The notes: generated by a model from the sequence alone, not told the origin. Positions 16,856-25,301 are shown, counted from the first letter of the stretch. The stretch is 64,000 nt of DNA from an uncultured Christensenella sp. (GCA_910583545.1 CAJTXM010000001.1:130155-194154), one strand, 5' to 3'. A program made the numbers and translations.

Positions 16856-16986
16856 TGCGCTATAATTTAATAAAAAAGAACAAGGTTATGACAGGCAAAG
16901 TCGTATCCGTATTTACCTTGTTCGGTAAAATTATAGCGCAACTTAAAGGATACCCTTGCAGGCGTCCTTTAAGGACGCTTTTTTTT
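16856..16986 (+). promoter_or_regulatory. Structured leader RNA with pseudoknot and intrinsic terminator (riboswitch-like, unassigned)
   Basis: P1: TGCGCTATAATTT (16856-16868) pairs exactly with AAATTATAGCGCA (16928-16940). P2: GAACAAGGT (16878-16886) with ACCTTGTTC (16915-16923). P3: TATGAC / GTCGTA (16887-16905) with loop AGGCAAA. The segment GTATCC (16903-16908) is complementary to GGATAC (16948-16953) beyond P1, forming a pseudoknot. The terminator is GCGTCC / GGACGC (16962-16978) plus T8. TTAAAGGA (16943-16950) can instead pair with TCCTTTAA (16965-16972) as an antiterminator, so pseudoknot formation should favour termination. I do not recognise a known class. Confidence 0.65.
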
Positions 16987-17013
16987 CATCAAATAAAATT
17001 TTCGGAGGGAGAA

Positions 17014-18336
17014 ATGAAAAGAAAAATACTCGTTGCTTTACTTGCAATATCCGCCTGTGTTTCGGGCGCATTCGGCCTTGCCGCCTGCGACAAAGGGAAC
17101 AACGAAACGCACGGCGAATGGGGAACTGATTACAGCGTTCAGTCCGCCTATGCGCTTGCCAAAGATTTAGGCTATACGGGAAGCTTGGAAGAATTTATCG
17201 AAACTATCAGCGGTAAAGACGGCGCGGACGGAAAAGACGGCGTCGGCATAGACAACGCGTACATAGATGAAGAGGGTTGCCTCATTTTGGTGCTTACCGA
17301 CAAAAGGACGATAAATTGCGGTAAAATCAGCACGAGCGCGGTTGAAAATCAGAATTTCCAGTACGTGACCATTAAAGAAAATAACGAGGTTACAGGCTAT
17401 TCGATAGTGGGAATTAAGACGGGTACGGTCATCGACAGCGATTTGATTATCCCTTCGACGTATCAGGGTAAACCCGTTAAGGAAATAGCCGAAGGCGCCT
17501 TTAAAGACTGCAAGCACTTTACAAGCGTGACCGTTCCCGACAGCATAGTAAAAATCGGTGACAGTGTTTTCAGTGGCTGTACTGATTTGGTAACCGCAAA
17601 ATTAGGTGCAGGTGTTAAAGAGATTAGCAGAGGAGCGTTCGAGGTTTGCAGATCACTTAAAAGTGTAACGATTGGCAAAGGAGTAATGAGTATCGGCGTT
17701 AGTGCGTTCGAGGGTTGTAGTTCGCTTACGAGCATTAACTTACCCGATGGAGTAACGAGTATCGGCAATTCTGCGTTCGAATATTGCAGTTCGCTTGAAA
17801 GCATAAGCATTCCCGACAGCGTAACAAGTATCGGCAGTTATACGTTCAAGGGTTGCAGTTCGCTTGAAAGCATAACTATTCCCGACGGAATAACAAGTAT
17901 CAGCGATAGTGCGTTCTATGGTTGCAGTTCGCTTGAAAGCATAAGCATTCCCGACAGCGTAACAAGTATCGCCGATTATGTGTTCTATGGTTGCAGTTCG
18001 CTTACAAGCGTAACCATTCCCGACGGAATAACAAGTATCAGCGAAAGTGCGTTTCGTGGTTGCAGTAAACTTACAAGCGTAACCATACCCAATAGCGTAA
18101 CAAGTATCAGCGAAAGTGCGTTTCGTGGTTGCAGTTCCCTTACAAGCATAACCATTCCCGATAGCGTTACTTCCATCGGTAATATGGCGTTTAGTGATTG
18201 TAACAGTTTAGCAAGCATTACGTTTAACGGGACTAAAGCGCAGTGGAAGGCTATTGGAAAGGGTTCTTCTTGGGGTTATCCTACGCCCAATTATGTGATT
18301 CACTGTACTGACGGCGATTTAGAAAAAAGCGACTGA
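17014..18336 (+). CDS. BspA-like leucine-rich-repeat lipoprotein
   Basis: 440 residues from the ATG behind GGAGGGAG; a longer reading frame upstream overlaps the leader RNA and is rejected. Lipobox LAAC, then a short GKDGADGKDG stretch and a small beta segment common in these surface proteins. Eleven 23-residue LRR_5/BspA units follow (pattern SIxxxAFxGCSSLxSIxIP), nearly identical from about 17,690 to 18,190 at the DNA level, then a closing FNGTKAQWKAI segment. Such proteins are exposed on the cell surface and are linked to adhesion or glycan binding. Expression is probably set by the upstream attenuator. Confidence 0.9.
   Translation: MKRKILVALLAISACVSGAFGLAACDKGNNETHGEWGTDYSVQSAYALAKDLGYTGSLEEFIETISGKDGADGKDGVGIDNAYIDEEGCLILVLTDKRTINCGKISTSAVENQNFQYVTIKENNEVTGYSIVGIKTGTVIDSDLIIPSTYQGKPVKEIAEGAFKDCKHFTSVTVPDSIVKIGDSVFSGCTDLVTAKLGAGVKEISRGAFEVCRSLKSVTIGKGVMSIGVSAFEGCSSLTSINLPDGVTSIGNSAFEYCSSLESISIPDSVTSIGSYTFKGCSSLESITIPDGITSISDSAFYGCSSLESISIPDSVTSIADYVFYGCSSLTSVTIPDGITSISESAFRGCSKLTSVTIPNSVTSISESAFRGCSSLTSITIPDSVTSIGNMAFSDCNSLASITFNGTKAQWKAIGKGSSWGYPTPNYVIHCTDGDLEKSD
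17690..18195 (+). repeat. 69-bp tandem coding repeats of the BspA-like gene
   Basis: About seven units share long identical stretches (for example GGTTGCAGTTCGCTT and CCCGACAGCGTAACAAGTAT). They are in frame, so recombination would change unit number without breaking the gene. Confidence 0.8.
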
Positions 18337-18351
18337 TAACAAAATTGAAAC

Positions 18352-18382
18352 AAAAAAAGCGGCTTTCAAAGCCGCTTTTTTT
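18352..18382. terminator. Shared bidirectional terminator
   Basis: GCGGCT / AGCCGC stem flanked by A7 and T7, between the convergent BspA-like gene and the SDR gene. Confidence 0.9.
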
Positions 18383-18396
18383 AGTGTATTTGATAA

Positions 18397-19197
18397 TTAT
18401 TTGGGTTGTTTGCCGATATAAGCAAGGATGCCGCCGTCAACGTAGAGAATGTGTCCGTTGACTGCGTTGGAAGCGTCGGAGGCGAGGAATACCGCGGGTC
18501 CTGCAAGCTCCTCGGCTTCAAGCCATCTTCCTGCCGGAGTCTTTGAAATTATAAAGCTGTCGAAGGGGTGACGGCTTCCGTCGGGCTGTCTTTCCCTCAG
18601 AGGCGCGGTCTGCGGTGTTGCGATATAGCCCGGCCCTATGCCGTTGCACTGTATGTTGTATTCGCCGTACTCGGAGCAGATATTTCTTGTAAGCATTTTA
18701 AGTCCGCCCTTAGCCGCGGCATAAGCCGAAACGGTCTCTCTGCCGAGTTCGGACATCATCGAACAGATATTTATAATTTTTCCGTGTCCTTTCTTTATCA
18801 TCGAGGGAATGACGGCTTTCGCCATAATGAACGGACCGTTCAGGTCGATATCGATAACCTGTCTGAACTGCGCCGCCGTCATTTCGGTCATAGGTATGCG
18901 CTTGATAATTCCGGCATTGTTTACGAGAATATCGATAACGCCGACTTCCTTTTCGATTTTTGCAACCATAGCGTTTACGGCGTCTTCGTCCGTTACGTCG
19001 CAAACGTAGCCGTGCGCTTTAATGCCGGCATCTTTATAAGCTTTAATGCCCTTTTCTACAAGTTCGGCGTTGATATCGTTGAACACGATAGTAGCGCCCG
19101 CCGAAGCAAAACCGCTTGCAATGGCAAAGCCTATACCGTAGGACGCGCCCGTGACGAGAGCAACTTTTCCGTCAAGCCTGAAATCTTTCATTTCCAT
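18397..19197 (-). CDS. SDR oxidoreductase, gluconate 5-dehydrogenase-like
   Basis: 266 residues, classical short-chain dehydrogenase. Cofactor loop TGASYGIG (17-24), NNAG (about 93-96), catalytic Ser in NICSMMSELGRE, Tyr/Lys pair in YAAAKGG, then GPGYIATPQTAPL. Segment order and length match gluconate 5-dehydrogenase (IdnO/Gno) or related ketogluconate reductases. A sugar-acid role agrees with a second SDR (KduD-like) at 28319. It is transcribed alone towards the BspA-like gene. A weak promoter (TGTACA, 17 bp, TATACT on the - strand) lies near 19230-19260. Confidence 0.85.
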   Translation of the reverse strand: MEMKDFRLDGKVALVTGASYGIGFAIASGFASAGATIVFNDINAELVEKGIKAYKDAGIKAHGYVCDVTDEDAVNAMVAKIEKEVGVIDILVNNAGIIKRIPMTEMTAAQFRQVIDIDLNGPFIMAKAVIPSMIKKGHGKIINICSMMSELGRETVSAYAAAKGGLKMLTRNICSEYGEYNIQCNGIGPGYIATPQTAPLRERQPDGSRHPFDSFIISKTPAGRWLEAEELAGPAVFLASDASNAVNGHILYVDGGILAYIGKQPK

Positions 19198-19334
19198 AAA
19201 ATTCGATCCCCTTTTATTTGGTAAAATTTAGTAATTACAGTATAACACACCTTTTTCGTTTTGTACAGCGACTTGAAAGAAAATAACCGCATAAAATGTC
19301 AAAAATTATCATTTTAAACAATATAAAAAATCAA

Positions 19335-19363
19335 TTGACATATAGTTCGGTGCAATATATAAT
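19335..19363 (+). promoter_or_regulatory. Consensus promoter of the pot operon
   Basis: TTGACA, 17 bp, TATAAT: a full consensus match, 68 bases before the regulator ATG. Confidence 0.85.
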
Positions 19364-19382
19364 TTTTTCTGGTTTATTTTTA

Positions 19383-19399
19383 TTAAACATTTTGTTTAA
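19383..19399. promoter_or_regulatory. Probable operator for the XRE-cupin regulator
   Basis: Perfect inverted repeat TTAAACA-TTT-TGTTTAA about 20 bp downstream of the -10. A further half-site TTAAACA lies upstream of the -35 at 19314-19320. The arrangement suggests repression by looping or roadblock, with autoregulation. Confidence 0.6.
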
Positions 19400-19430
19400 A
19401 ATTGCTAACCGCGCTCTGCGGAGGTAAATT

Positions 19431-19964
19431 ATGGAAATAGGAAATAAAATCAAAAGGCTTCGTTTACAGCTCAATTTGTCGCAGGCGGAGCTTGCCGACA
19501 GGTGCGAGCTGACAAAGGGCTACATATCCCAGCTTGAAAACGACTTGACTTCGCCTTCGATATCTACGCTTATGGATATACTTTCGGCGTTAGGCACCGA
19601 CCTTGCGGAATTTTTCAAAAAGGACGACGATACGCGCGTAGTCTTTTCCGAAAGCGACTTTATCGAAAAGCACGAAAACGGAATGAAACTCAAATGGATA
19701 ATTCCAAACGCTCAGAAAAACGAGATGGAGCCGGTATTGGTCGAGCTTTTGTCCGGCGCGTCGACTTCGCTCGATTTCCCTCACGAAGGCGAGGAATTCG
19801 GGTTCGTGCTGGAAGGTAAAATCTGCATTGAACTCGGCAAGAATAAATACGCCTGTAAAAAGGGCGAAGCTTTTTATTACACCGCCGACAAATCGCACGC
19901 GATACACAACTCGGGAAACGGCACGGCGAAATTTTTGTGGATTTCGACCCCTCCGAATTTTTAA
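19431..19964 (+). CDS. XRE-cupin transcriptional regulator (PuuR-like)
   Basis: 177 residues: N-terminal helix-turn-helix (RLQLNLSQAELADRCELTKG, about 10-30), linker, then a small cupin barrel (FPHEGEEFGFVLEGKICIEL and YYTADKSHAIHNSG). This architecture matches regulators such as PuuR that sense polyamines or related ligands in the cupin pocket. It is the first gene of the transcript leading to potABCD, 64 bases before potA, which supports polyamine-responsive control of the transporter. The inverted repeat at 19383-19399 is its likely binding site. Confidence 0.88.
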   Translation: MEIGNKIKRLRLQLNLSQAELADRCELTKGYISQLENDLTSPSISTLMDILSALGTDLAEFFKKDDDTRVVFSESDFIEKHENGMKLKWIIPNAQKNEMEPVLVELLSGASTSLDFPHEGEEFGFVLEGKICIELGKNKYACKKGEAFYYTADKSHAIHNSGNGTAKFLWISTPPNF

Positions 19965-20028
19965 ATTTTTCTGATCTGAAAGGCGTTGCCTTTTCGTCAA
20001 TACAATAGTAACTTTGAGAGGAATGTAT

Positions 20029-21549
20029 ATGAATAAAAATAGTTCAACCGAAAATATTATCGAGCTTATAGACGTAAGAAAGGTTTTCGACGACGAAACC
20101 GTCGCCGTGGATAATTTTAATCTTCAAGTCAGAAAGGGTGAGTTCGTCACTTTTTTAGGCCCGTCGGGATGCGGAAAGACGACGACGCTGAGAATGATTG
20201 CCGGCTTCGATATTCCTTCATCGGGCAAAATTTTATTGAACGGCGAGGACATTTCTCTTCTTCCGCCGAACAAGCGCCCCGTAAACACGGTCTTTCAGAA
20301 ATACGCTCTGTTCCCCCATCTGAACGTTTACGAAAATATTGCGTTCGGGCTTCGCCTTAAAAGGACGGAAAACACCTACCGGAACAAGGACGGCAAAGAG
20401 TACAAAAAGAAGCAGAAACTTTCCAAATCCGAAATCGATAAAAAGGTAAAGAAAGCTTTGGAAATAGTCGATCTTGAGGGCTTCGAAAAGCGGAGCGTCG
20501 CCACGCTTTCGGGCGGACAGCAGCAGCGTATTGCTATTGCAAGGGCGATAGTCAACGAGCCTGAAATTCTGCTTCTGGACGAGCCTTTGGGCGCGCTTGA
20601 CTTAAAAATGCGCAAAGAGATGCAGATAGAGCTTAAAAAGATGCACCGGCTTTTGGGAATAACTTTTATTTACGTCACGCACGATCAGGAAGAGGCGCTT
20701 ACTATGTCGGATAAAGTCGTCGTAATAAACGACGGCGAAATTCAGCAGACGGGCACGCCCGACGAGATATATAACGAGCCGGTCAATACTTTCGTAGCCG
20801 ACTTCATAGGCGACAGCAACATTTTCAACGGCGCGATAGTCGGCAAGCTCAAAGTCAGATTCTGCGGAGCAACTTTCGACTGTCTTGACGACTACGAGAT
20901 AAATCAGCTCGTCGACGTCGTAGTCCGTCCCGAGGATATCAAAATCTGCAAACCTGGCGAAGGACAGCTCAAAGGAAAGGTGATTTCCTCGGTGTTCAAG
21001 GGCGTTCATTATGAAATAACCGTCGGCGTAGGCAAGTTTGAAATCGTAATTCAGAGTACGACGACAGCGCCCGTCGACAGCGTTATAGGAATGAAAATCG
21101 AACCCGACGGCATCCACCTTATGGAAAAGGTCTATACCGTCAACCGCTACGACGGCGTAATAACCAAAAACAATACGGTTAAATTCGGCGACGGAGAATT
21201 TGATTGCGACGTCACAAAACTGTATTCGGGTTCGCACCTCGACGAACAGGGCTATCTCATTACAGCCGCGGGCGGACAGCTCGATCTGACGGGCGTCGAA
21301 GTCGAAATAGAGGTCGATACCCACGACATAACTATGACCGACGACATTGACGCGGGCGGTGCGCAGGGCAACATAATTTCGATGATATACAAGGGCGATC
21401 ATTACCGCTATATCGTAAGGACGGAAGAGAACGAAGAGGACTACGTTTTCTCGTGTCCCGATTTGTGGAATACGGGCGACAGGGTCGGAATTATCATTCC
21501 GCCGGACAAGATAAAAATGAAACTGAAAGAGAGCCAAAGCAATGACTAA
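20029..21549 (+). CDS. potA: Spermidine/putrescine ABC transporter ATP-binding protein, long form
   Basis: 506 residues from the ATG best spaced behind GAGAGG. Walker A GPSGCGKT (44-51), Q-loop FQKYALFPH, signature LSGGQQQR (159-166), Walker B ILLLDEP and the H-loop are all intact. An extra lysine-rich stretch (about 111-140) sits in the helical domain. After the TOBE region near 290-350, about 150 further residues include a second TOBE-like module (GNIISMIYKGDHYRYIV), making the protein clearly longer than typical PotA (about 370). Overlaps potB by 8 bases. Powers polyamine import at the membrane. Confidence 0.95.
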   Translation: MNKNSSTENIIELIDVRKVFDDETVAVDNFNLQVRKGEFVTFLGPSGCGKTTTLRMIAGFDIPSSGKILLNGEDISLLPPNKRPVNTVFQKYALFPHLNVYENIAFGLRLKRTENTYRNKDGKEYKKKQKLSKSEIDKKVKKALEIVDLEGFEKRSVATLSGGQQQRIAIARAIVNEPEILLLDEPLGALDLKMRKEMQIELKKMHRLLGITFIYVTHDQEEALTMSDKVVVINDGEIQQTGTPDEIYNEPVNTFVADFIGDSNIFNGAIVGKLKVRFCGATFDCLDDYEINQLVDVVVRPEDIKICKPGEGQLKGKVISSVFKGVHYEITVGVGKFEIVIQSTTTAPVDSVIGMKIEPDGIHLMEKVYTVNRYDGVITKNNTVKFGDGEFDCDVTKLYSGSHLDEQGYLITAAGGQLDLTGVEVEIEVDTHDITMTDDIDAGGAQGNIISMIYKGDHYRYIVRTEENEEDYVFSCPDLWNTGDRVGIIIPPDKIKMKLKESQSND

Positions 21550-22342
21550 ACTGCGTTTTTCGAGGAAACAGCTCTGTATTCCTTACGCTGTGTTTTTAAT
21601 ACTTTTCGTCATAGCTCCGCTGTTTGTTATAGTATACTATGCTTTCACAAACGGCGAGGGTAGATTTTCGTTCGGCAACTTTGCCGATTTCTTCACGAGT
21701 ACGAATACGTTGGGCACTCTTTTTTATTCGTTCGGACTTGCGATAGTAACTACTTCGGTCTGTCTGTTAATTGCGTACCCTACGGCATATGTGCTTGCGA
21801 GATCGGATTTAAAGAAAAAATACGTGCTTTTGATGTTGTTTATTCTGCCTATGTGGATAAACTTTACTCTGCGCATTACCGCGCTCAAAGAGATACTCTC
21901 CGTGCTCGAAGGGAATATTTCCAGATACCCATTTTTAAATTCCGTAATAGGTATGACTTACGACTTTCTTCCGTTTATGCTTCTGCCTCTGTATACTTCG
22001 CTGCAGAAAATGGATAAAAGCCTTCTGGAGGCGGCGTCCGATTTGGGGGCGAACAGACTTACGGTCTTTTTAAGGGTAACTCTTCCTCTGTCGGTGCCGG
22101 GGATAATTTCGGGCGTCACTATGGTTTTACTGCCCTCTATGACAAACTACGTCGTTCTGGATATGCTGTACAACAGCACTTATATAATGGGCAGTCTGAT
22201 AGGTAGTTATTTCTCGGCGTACGACTGGCACAACGGGTCTATGATTTCGCTCGTCCTGCTCGTCATAATATTTATCGTGACGCTGGTGACAAACCGCTTT
22301 TCGGATAAGGACGCAAATACTTCAAGGGGGACGGTGCTGTGA
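21542..22342 (+). CDS. potB: Spermidine/putrescine ABC transporter permease PotB
   Basis: 266 residues with about six membrane segments. The EAA loop reads LLEAASDLGANRLTVFLRVTLP, placing the coupling helix for PotA. Overlaps potA upstream by 8 bases and potC downstream by 4. Pairs with PotC to form the membrane channel. The order regulator-A-B-C-D is standard for Bacillota polyamine uptake operons. Confidence 0.95.
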   Translation: MTKLRFSRKQLCIPYAVFLILFVIAPLFVIVYYAFTNGEGRFSFGNFADFFTSTNTLGTLFYSFGLAIVTTSVCLLIAYPTAYVLARSDLKKKYVLLMLFILPMWINFTLRITALKEILSVLEGNISRYPFLNSVIGMTYDFLPFMLLPLYTSLQKMDKSLLEAASDLGANRLTVFLRVTLPLSVPGIISGVTMVLLPSMTNYVVLDMLYNSTYIMGSLIGSYFSAYDWHNGSMISLVLLVIIFIVTLVTNRFSDKDANTSRGTVL

Positions 22343-23136
22343 AAAAGACTTTACGGATATTCTGGCTCGTTCTCGTTCTTATGTTTATCTACGTTCCCAT
22401 TTTAGTGCTTGCCGTATACTCGTTTACGGACGCGTCGGCGGTCGGCGGAGGGATAAGCGGATTTTCGTTCGAAAACTATATCAACCTCTTTGCCGACGAC
22501 GAGCTAAGGGGAATGATTTTCGGCACGGTTCTATTGGCACTTGTCTGCGCGGCTATCTCTACCGTGCTTGCAACTCTCGGCGCAATAGGTTCGTTCTATT
22601 CCAAGCGGGTTACAAAGAGTCTTATAAATGCGGCAAATCAGGTGCCCGTTGTCAACGCGGACATAGTTACGGGCTTTTCTATTTGTATTTTGATGATAGT
22701 TATTTTAAGGGCTGATAAAGATACTTTTATTCCCCTCGGCATAGGTCACGTTGTACTTACCGCGCCGTTTGCCTATCTTTCGATACTGCCTAAGCTCAAA
22801 CAAATGGATAACTCTCTGTACGAGGCGGCGCTCGACTTGGGCGCAACGCCGGCGCAGGCTCTCTTCAAAGTGGTTCTGCCCCAGCTCGTGCCGGGCATAC
22901 TTTCGGGATTTATGCTTGCGGTAACGCTTTCGCTCGACGACTATTTTATAACAACTTACACAAAGCCGTCCACGTTCGACACGATAAGCACTTACGTCGT
23001 CAACGCAACCAAGGGCTCGCAGACGGAAACCAAAACCGCGTTATGGGCGCTTTCAACTCTCATATTCATTCTCGTTATAGTTTTCGTCGTAGTAATGAAC
23101 GTTCTATCTTCGAGGAAGAGGAGGCAGGCTGAATGA
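22339..23136 (+). CDS. potC: Spermidine/putrescine ABC transporter permease PotC
   Basis: 265 residues, about six membrane segments, EAA loop LYEAALDLGATPAQALFKVV. GTG start overlapping the potB stop (GTGA), indicating translational coupling. Second half of the PotBC channel; its own stop overlaps the potD start (ATGA). Confidence 0.95.
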   Translation: MKKTLRIFWLVLVLMFIYVPILVLAVYSFTDASAVGGGISGFSFENYINLFADDELRGMIFGTVLLALVCAAISTVLATLGAIGSFYSKRVTKSLINAANQVPVVNADIVTGFSICILMIVILRADKDTFIPLGIGHVVLTAPFAYLSILPKLKQMDNSLYEAALDLGATPAQALFKVVLPQLVPGILSGFMLAVTLSLDDYFITTYTKPSTFDTISTYVVNATKGSQTETKTALWALSTLIFILVIVFVVVMNVLSSRKRRQAE

Positions 23137-24611
23137 AAAAAATTTTATCGCTTTTATCCGCCGCAGTCCTCTTACTTTTAATAATTCCGTTTGCAGGCTG
23201 TTCGGGCGGAGACGAGACCGTCACGCTCCGCGTCAGTAACTGGGAAGAATATATAGATTTGGGAGGTTGGAGCGAAGATGAGGTCATAGATCTGGAGAGC
23301 GGAGATATCTTCGGCGAAAATTCTATGATAGACGATTTTACGGAACGCTTCAATGCTACGCACGATTATAACGTCAAAGTCGAGTATTCTACTTTCGGCA
23401 CGAACGAAGATTTATACAACCGTTTGAGCCTCGGCGATACGTACGATCTGGTCTGCCCGTCCGACTATATGATTATGAAGCTTTTGGCAGAGGACAAAAT
23501 AGAAAAGTATTCGGAAGAATTTCTGAACGGCGAGGGCGGATACGCCGAAAACGTTTCGCCGTATATTGCCGGAGTTTTTGAAGATTACGGCTGGACGGAA
23601 TACGCCGCCTGCTATATGTGGGGTACGTCGGGCTTTGTGTACGACCCCGAAAATCTCAAAGACGAAAGCGACGTTTCGTCCTGTAAAATTCTTATCAACC
23701 CCGACTATAAGCGCGCTGTTACGATAAAGGACAATGTTAGGGACGCGTATTTTGCGGCGCTAAGCATAATAAAGGAAGAGAGTCTTCTCTCCGGCGGACT
23801 TACGGACGGGAAGCTGAGCGAATATCTTAACGATACGAACAGCGAAACCATTGCAAAAGCGGAGGACGTCCTTAAACAGATTAAGGAAAACGTCTACTCT
23901 TTCGAAACCGATTCGGGCAAGTCGGATATGGTCACGGGTAAGGTAGCGGCAAATTATCAGTGGTCGGGCGACGCCGTGTATATTATGGACGAAGCGGACG
24001 CGGAAGACAGCGAGCTGTGGTATTCCGTTCCGAATGAATGTTCAAACCTGTGGTTCGACGGCTGGGTGATGTTGAAGGACGGCATTGACGGAAGCGAAAA
24101 GAAAAAAGAGGCGGCGGAAGCGTTCGTCGACTTTTTGTCCGAGAGCGAAAATGCAATAAGAAATATGTACTATATCGGCTATACTTCCTCTATCGCGACA
24201 GATACCGTCTTTGAATATATGGAGTGGAACTACGGTGCGGAGGGAGAAGATACGCTCGACTATGATCTGAGTTATTTCTTCGGCGGAGACTGCGCCGTAA
24301 CTGCGGATAAAGAAAACTTTGTCCTGGACGAAAACGGCATAAACAGGGGCAGACAGCTGTTTGCGCAGTACCCCCCTTCGAACGTTATCGGGCGAAGCGT
24401 GGTTATGCTTGATTTCGGCGACAAGCTTTCCGAAATCAATCAGATGTGGATAAATGTGCGCTGTCCCGATTTAAAGGACGTCGACCCTGCGCTGTGGTGG
24501 ACTCTGGGCGCGCTCGCTCTGGCGGTCGGCGCAGGCATATGCCTGTATGTATTCAGATACAGACTGCCGTCTTACCGTCCGAAAAAGGGCTTTGAGAGGG
24601 TGGAGAAATGA
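23133..24611 (+). CDS. potD: Spermidine/putrescine-binding protein PotD with C-terminal membrane helix
   Basis: 492 residues. Lipobox FAGC (Cys23), then the PotD pattern LRVSNWEEYID, DLVCPSDYMI, a YMWGTSGFVYDP segment and NYQWSGDA, all in the ligand-binding lobes. Unusually, a C-terminal hydrophobic segment (LWWTLGALALAVGAGICLY) and basic tail follow, so the protein may be anchored at both ends. It also has a longer N-lobe insertion than common PotD. Last transporter gene; overlaps the acetyltransferase gene by 4 bases. Confidence 0.92.
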   Translation: MKKILSLLSAAVLLLLIIPFAGCSGGDETVTLRVSNWEEYIDLGGWSEDEVIDLESGDIFGENSMIDDFTERFNATHDYNVKVEYSTFGTNEDLYNRLSLGDTYDLVCPSDYMIMKLLAEDKIEKYSEEFLNGEGGYAENVSPYIAGVFEDYGWTEYAACYMWGTSGFVYDPENLKDESDVSSCKILINPDYKRAVTIKDNVRDAYFAALSIIKEESLLSGGLTDGKLSEYLNDTNSETIAKAEDVLKQIKENVYSFETDSGKSDMVTGKVAANYQWSGDAVYIMDEADAEDSELWYSVPNECSNLWFDGWVMLKDGIDGSEKKKEAAEAFVDFLSESENAIRNMYYIGYTSSIATDTVFEYMEWNYGAEGEDTLDYDLSYFFGGDCAVTADKENFVLDENGINRGRQLFAQYPPSNVIGRSVVMLDFGDKLSEINQMWINVRCPDLKDVDPALWWTLGALALAVGAGICLYVFRYRLPSYRPKKGFERVEK

Positions 24612-25150
24612 TTGCGCCAAAGACAAGGATAACAAAGGACGGAAGCGAAATTTTACTTCGCTGTGCGACAGCTGAAGATGCGGAAATGCTTTTGTCGGGA
24701 TATAAAAAGATGTTAGGCGAAACGCAGTTTTTATCTTGCGGACCGGATGAAATCAGCCTTACTGTCGAGCAGGAAAAGACGTTTATAGAAGGTAGTAATA
24801 AGGATAAAGATAAACTTCTTCTTTTAGCGTTTGTCAACGGAAAGTATGCAGGTAACTGTAATTTTGCCGGTAAAACCGCAAGCCGCAGGACGGCTCACCG
24901 TGCCTCTCTCGGCATAGCTGTATTTCAGGAATTTACGGGCAAAGGTCTCGGAAAAATTATGCTTGAAAAACTGCTCACCGAAGCTAAGAAGGCAGGCTTC
25001 GAACAGATGGAGCTTACGGTCTATGCGGATAATATTCGGGCACGCAGTCTCTATGAAAAGTTTGGCTTTATCGAGTGCGGAAGAATACCCGATGCAAGAA
25101 GAATTTCGGGTGCAGGCTCCGACGAAATCCGTATGTATAAAAAACTGTAA
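24608..25150 (+). CDS. GNAT acetyltransferase co-transcribed with polyamine transporter
   Basis: 180 residues with a complete GNAT core: motif A SLGIAVFQEFTGKGLGKIML (about 99-118) and motif B LTVYADNIRARSLYEKFGF. Its start overlaps the potD stop (ATGA), so it is the last gene of the pot operon. Polyamine N-acetylation is an attractive role from context, since acetylation neutralises excess imported polyamine. The sequence also resembles general ribosomal or small-molecule GNATs, so the acceptor is not settled. Confidence 0.85.
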   Translation: MIAPKTRITKDGSEILLRCATAEDAEMLLSGYKKMLGETQFLSCGPDEISLTVEQEKTFIEGSNKDKDKLLLLAFVNGKYAGNCNFAGKTASRRTAHRASLGIAVFQEFTGKGLGKIMLEKLLTEAKKAGFEQMELTVYADNIRARSLYEKFGFIECGRIPDARRISGAGSDEIRMYKKL

Positions 25151-25157
25151 AATCAAA

Positions 25158-25187
25158 AGCGGTGCGGACAAATCTGTCCGCACCGCA
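25158..25187 (+). terminator. Terminator of the pot operon
   Basis: GCGGTGCGGACA / TGTCCGCACCGC with a 4-nt loop, then AAATTATTTTTC. Confidence 0.85.
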
Positions 25188-25223
25188 AATTATTTTTCAG
25201 GCGGCAAAAATAAAAAGGATATA

Positions 25224-25276
25224 TTTGTCAAGCGAAACGCTTACTTGACAAAAAGGTTAAAAGCAATTATAATTGC
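25224..25276 (+). promoter_or_regulatory. Consensus promoter overlapped by two palindromes
   Basis: -35 TTGACA (25245-25250), 17 bp, -10 TATAAT (25268-25273). The inverted repeat TTTGTCAAG / CTTGACAAA (25224-25252) covers the -35, and the 14-bp palindrome GCAATTATAATTGC (25263-25276) covers the -10. This is the layout of a tightly repressed sugar operon promoter; the regulator is not in the window. Confidence 0.7.
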
Positions 25277-25301
25277 AGTTAATAAATTTCAGAGGCAGAA
25301 A

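Noticed and set aside
16856..16986. c-di-GMP-I, fluoride or ZTP riboswitch identity for the BspA leader
   Set aside because: The conserved cores I remember for these classes do not match the loop sequences; the class is left open.
16855..17013. In-frame N-terminal extension of the BspA-like protein
   Set aside because: The extension coincides with the P1/P2 leader structure and terminator; the signal peptide starts at 17014 behind a strong ribosome-binding site.
17690..18195. CRISPR-like array
   Set aside because: The regular repeats are in-frame LRR_5 codons without unique spacers.
20602..21537. 311-codon - strand frame opposite potA
   Set aside because: Antisense to the well-conserved ABC ATPase and its TOBE region; no motif.
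24963..25301. In-frame N-terminal extension of the GH43 protein
   Set aside because: It would run through the acetyltransferase gene end, a terminator and the consensus promoter.
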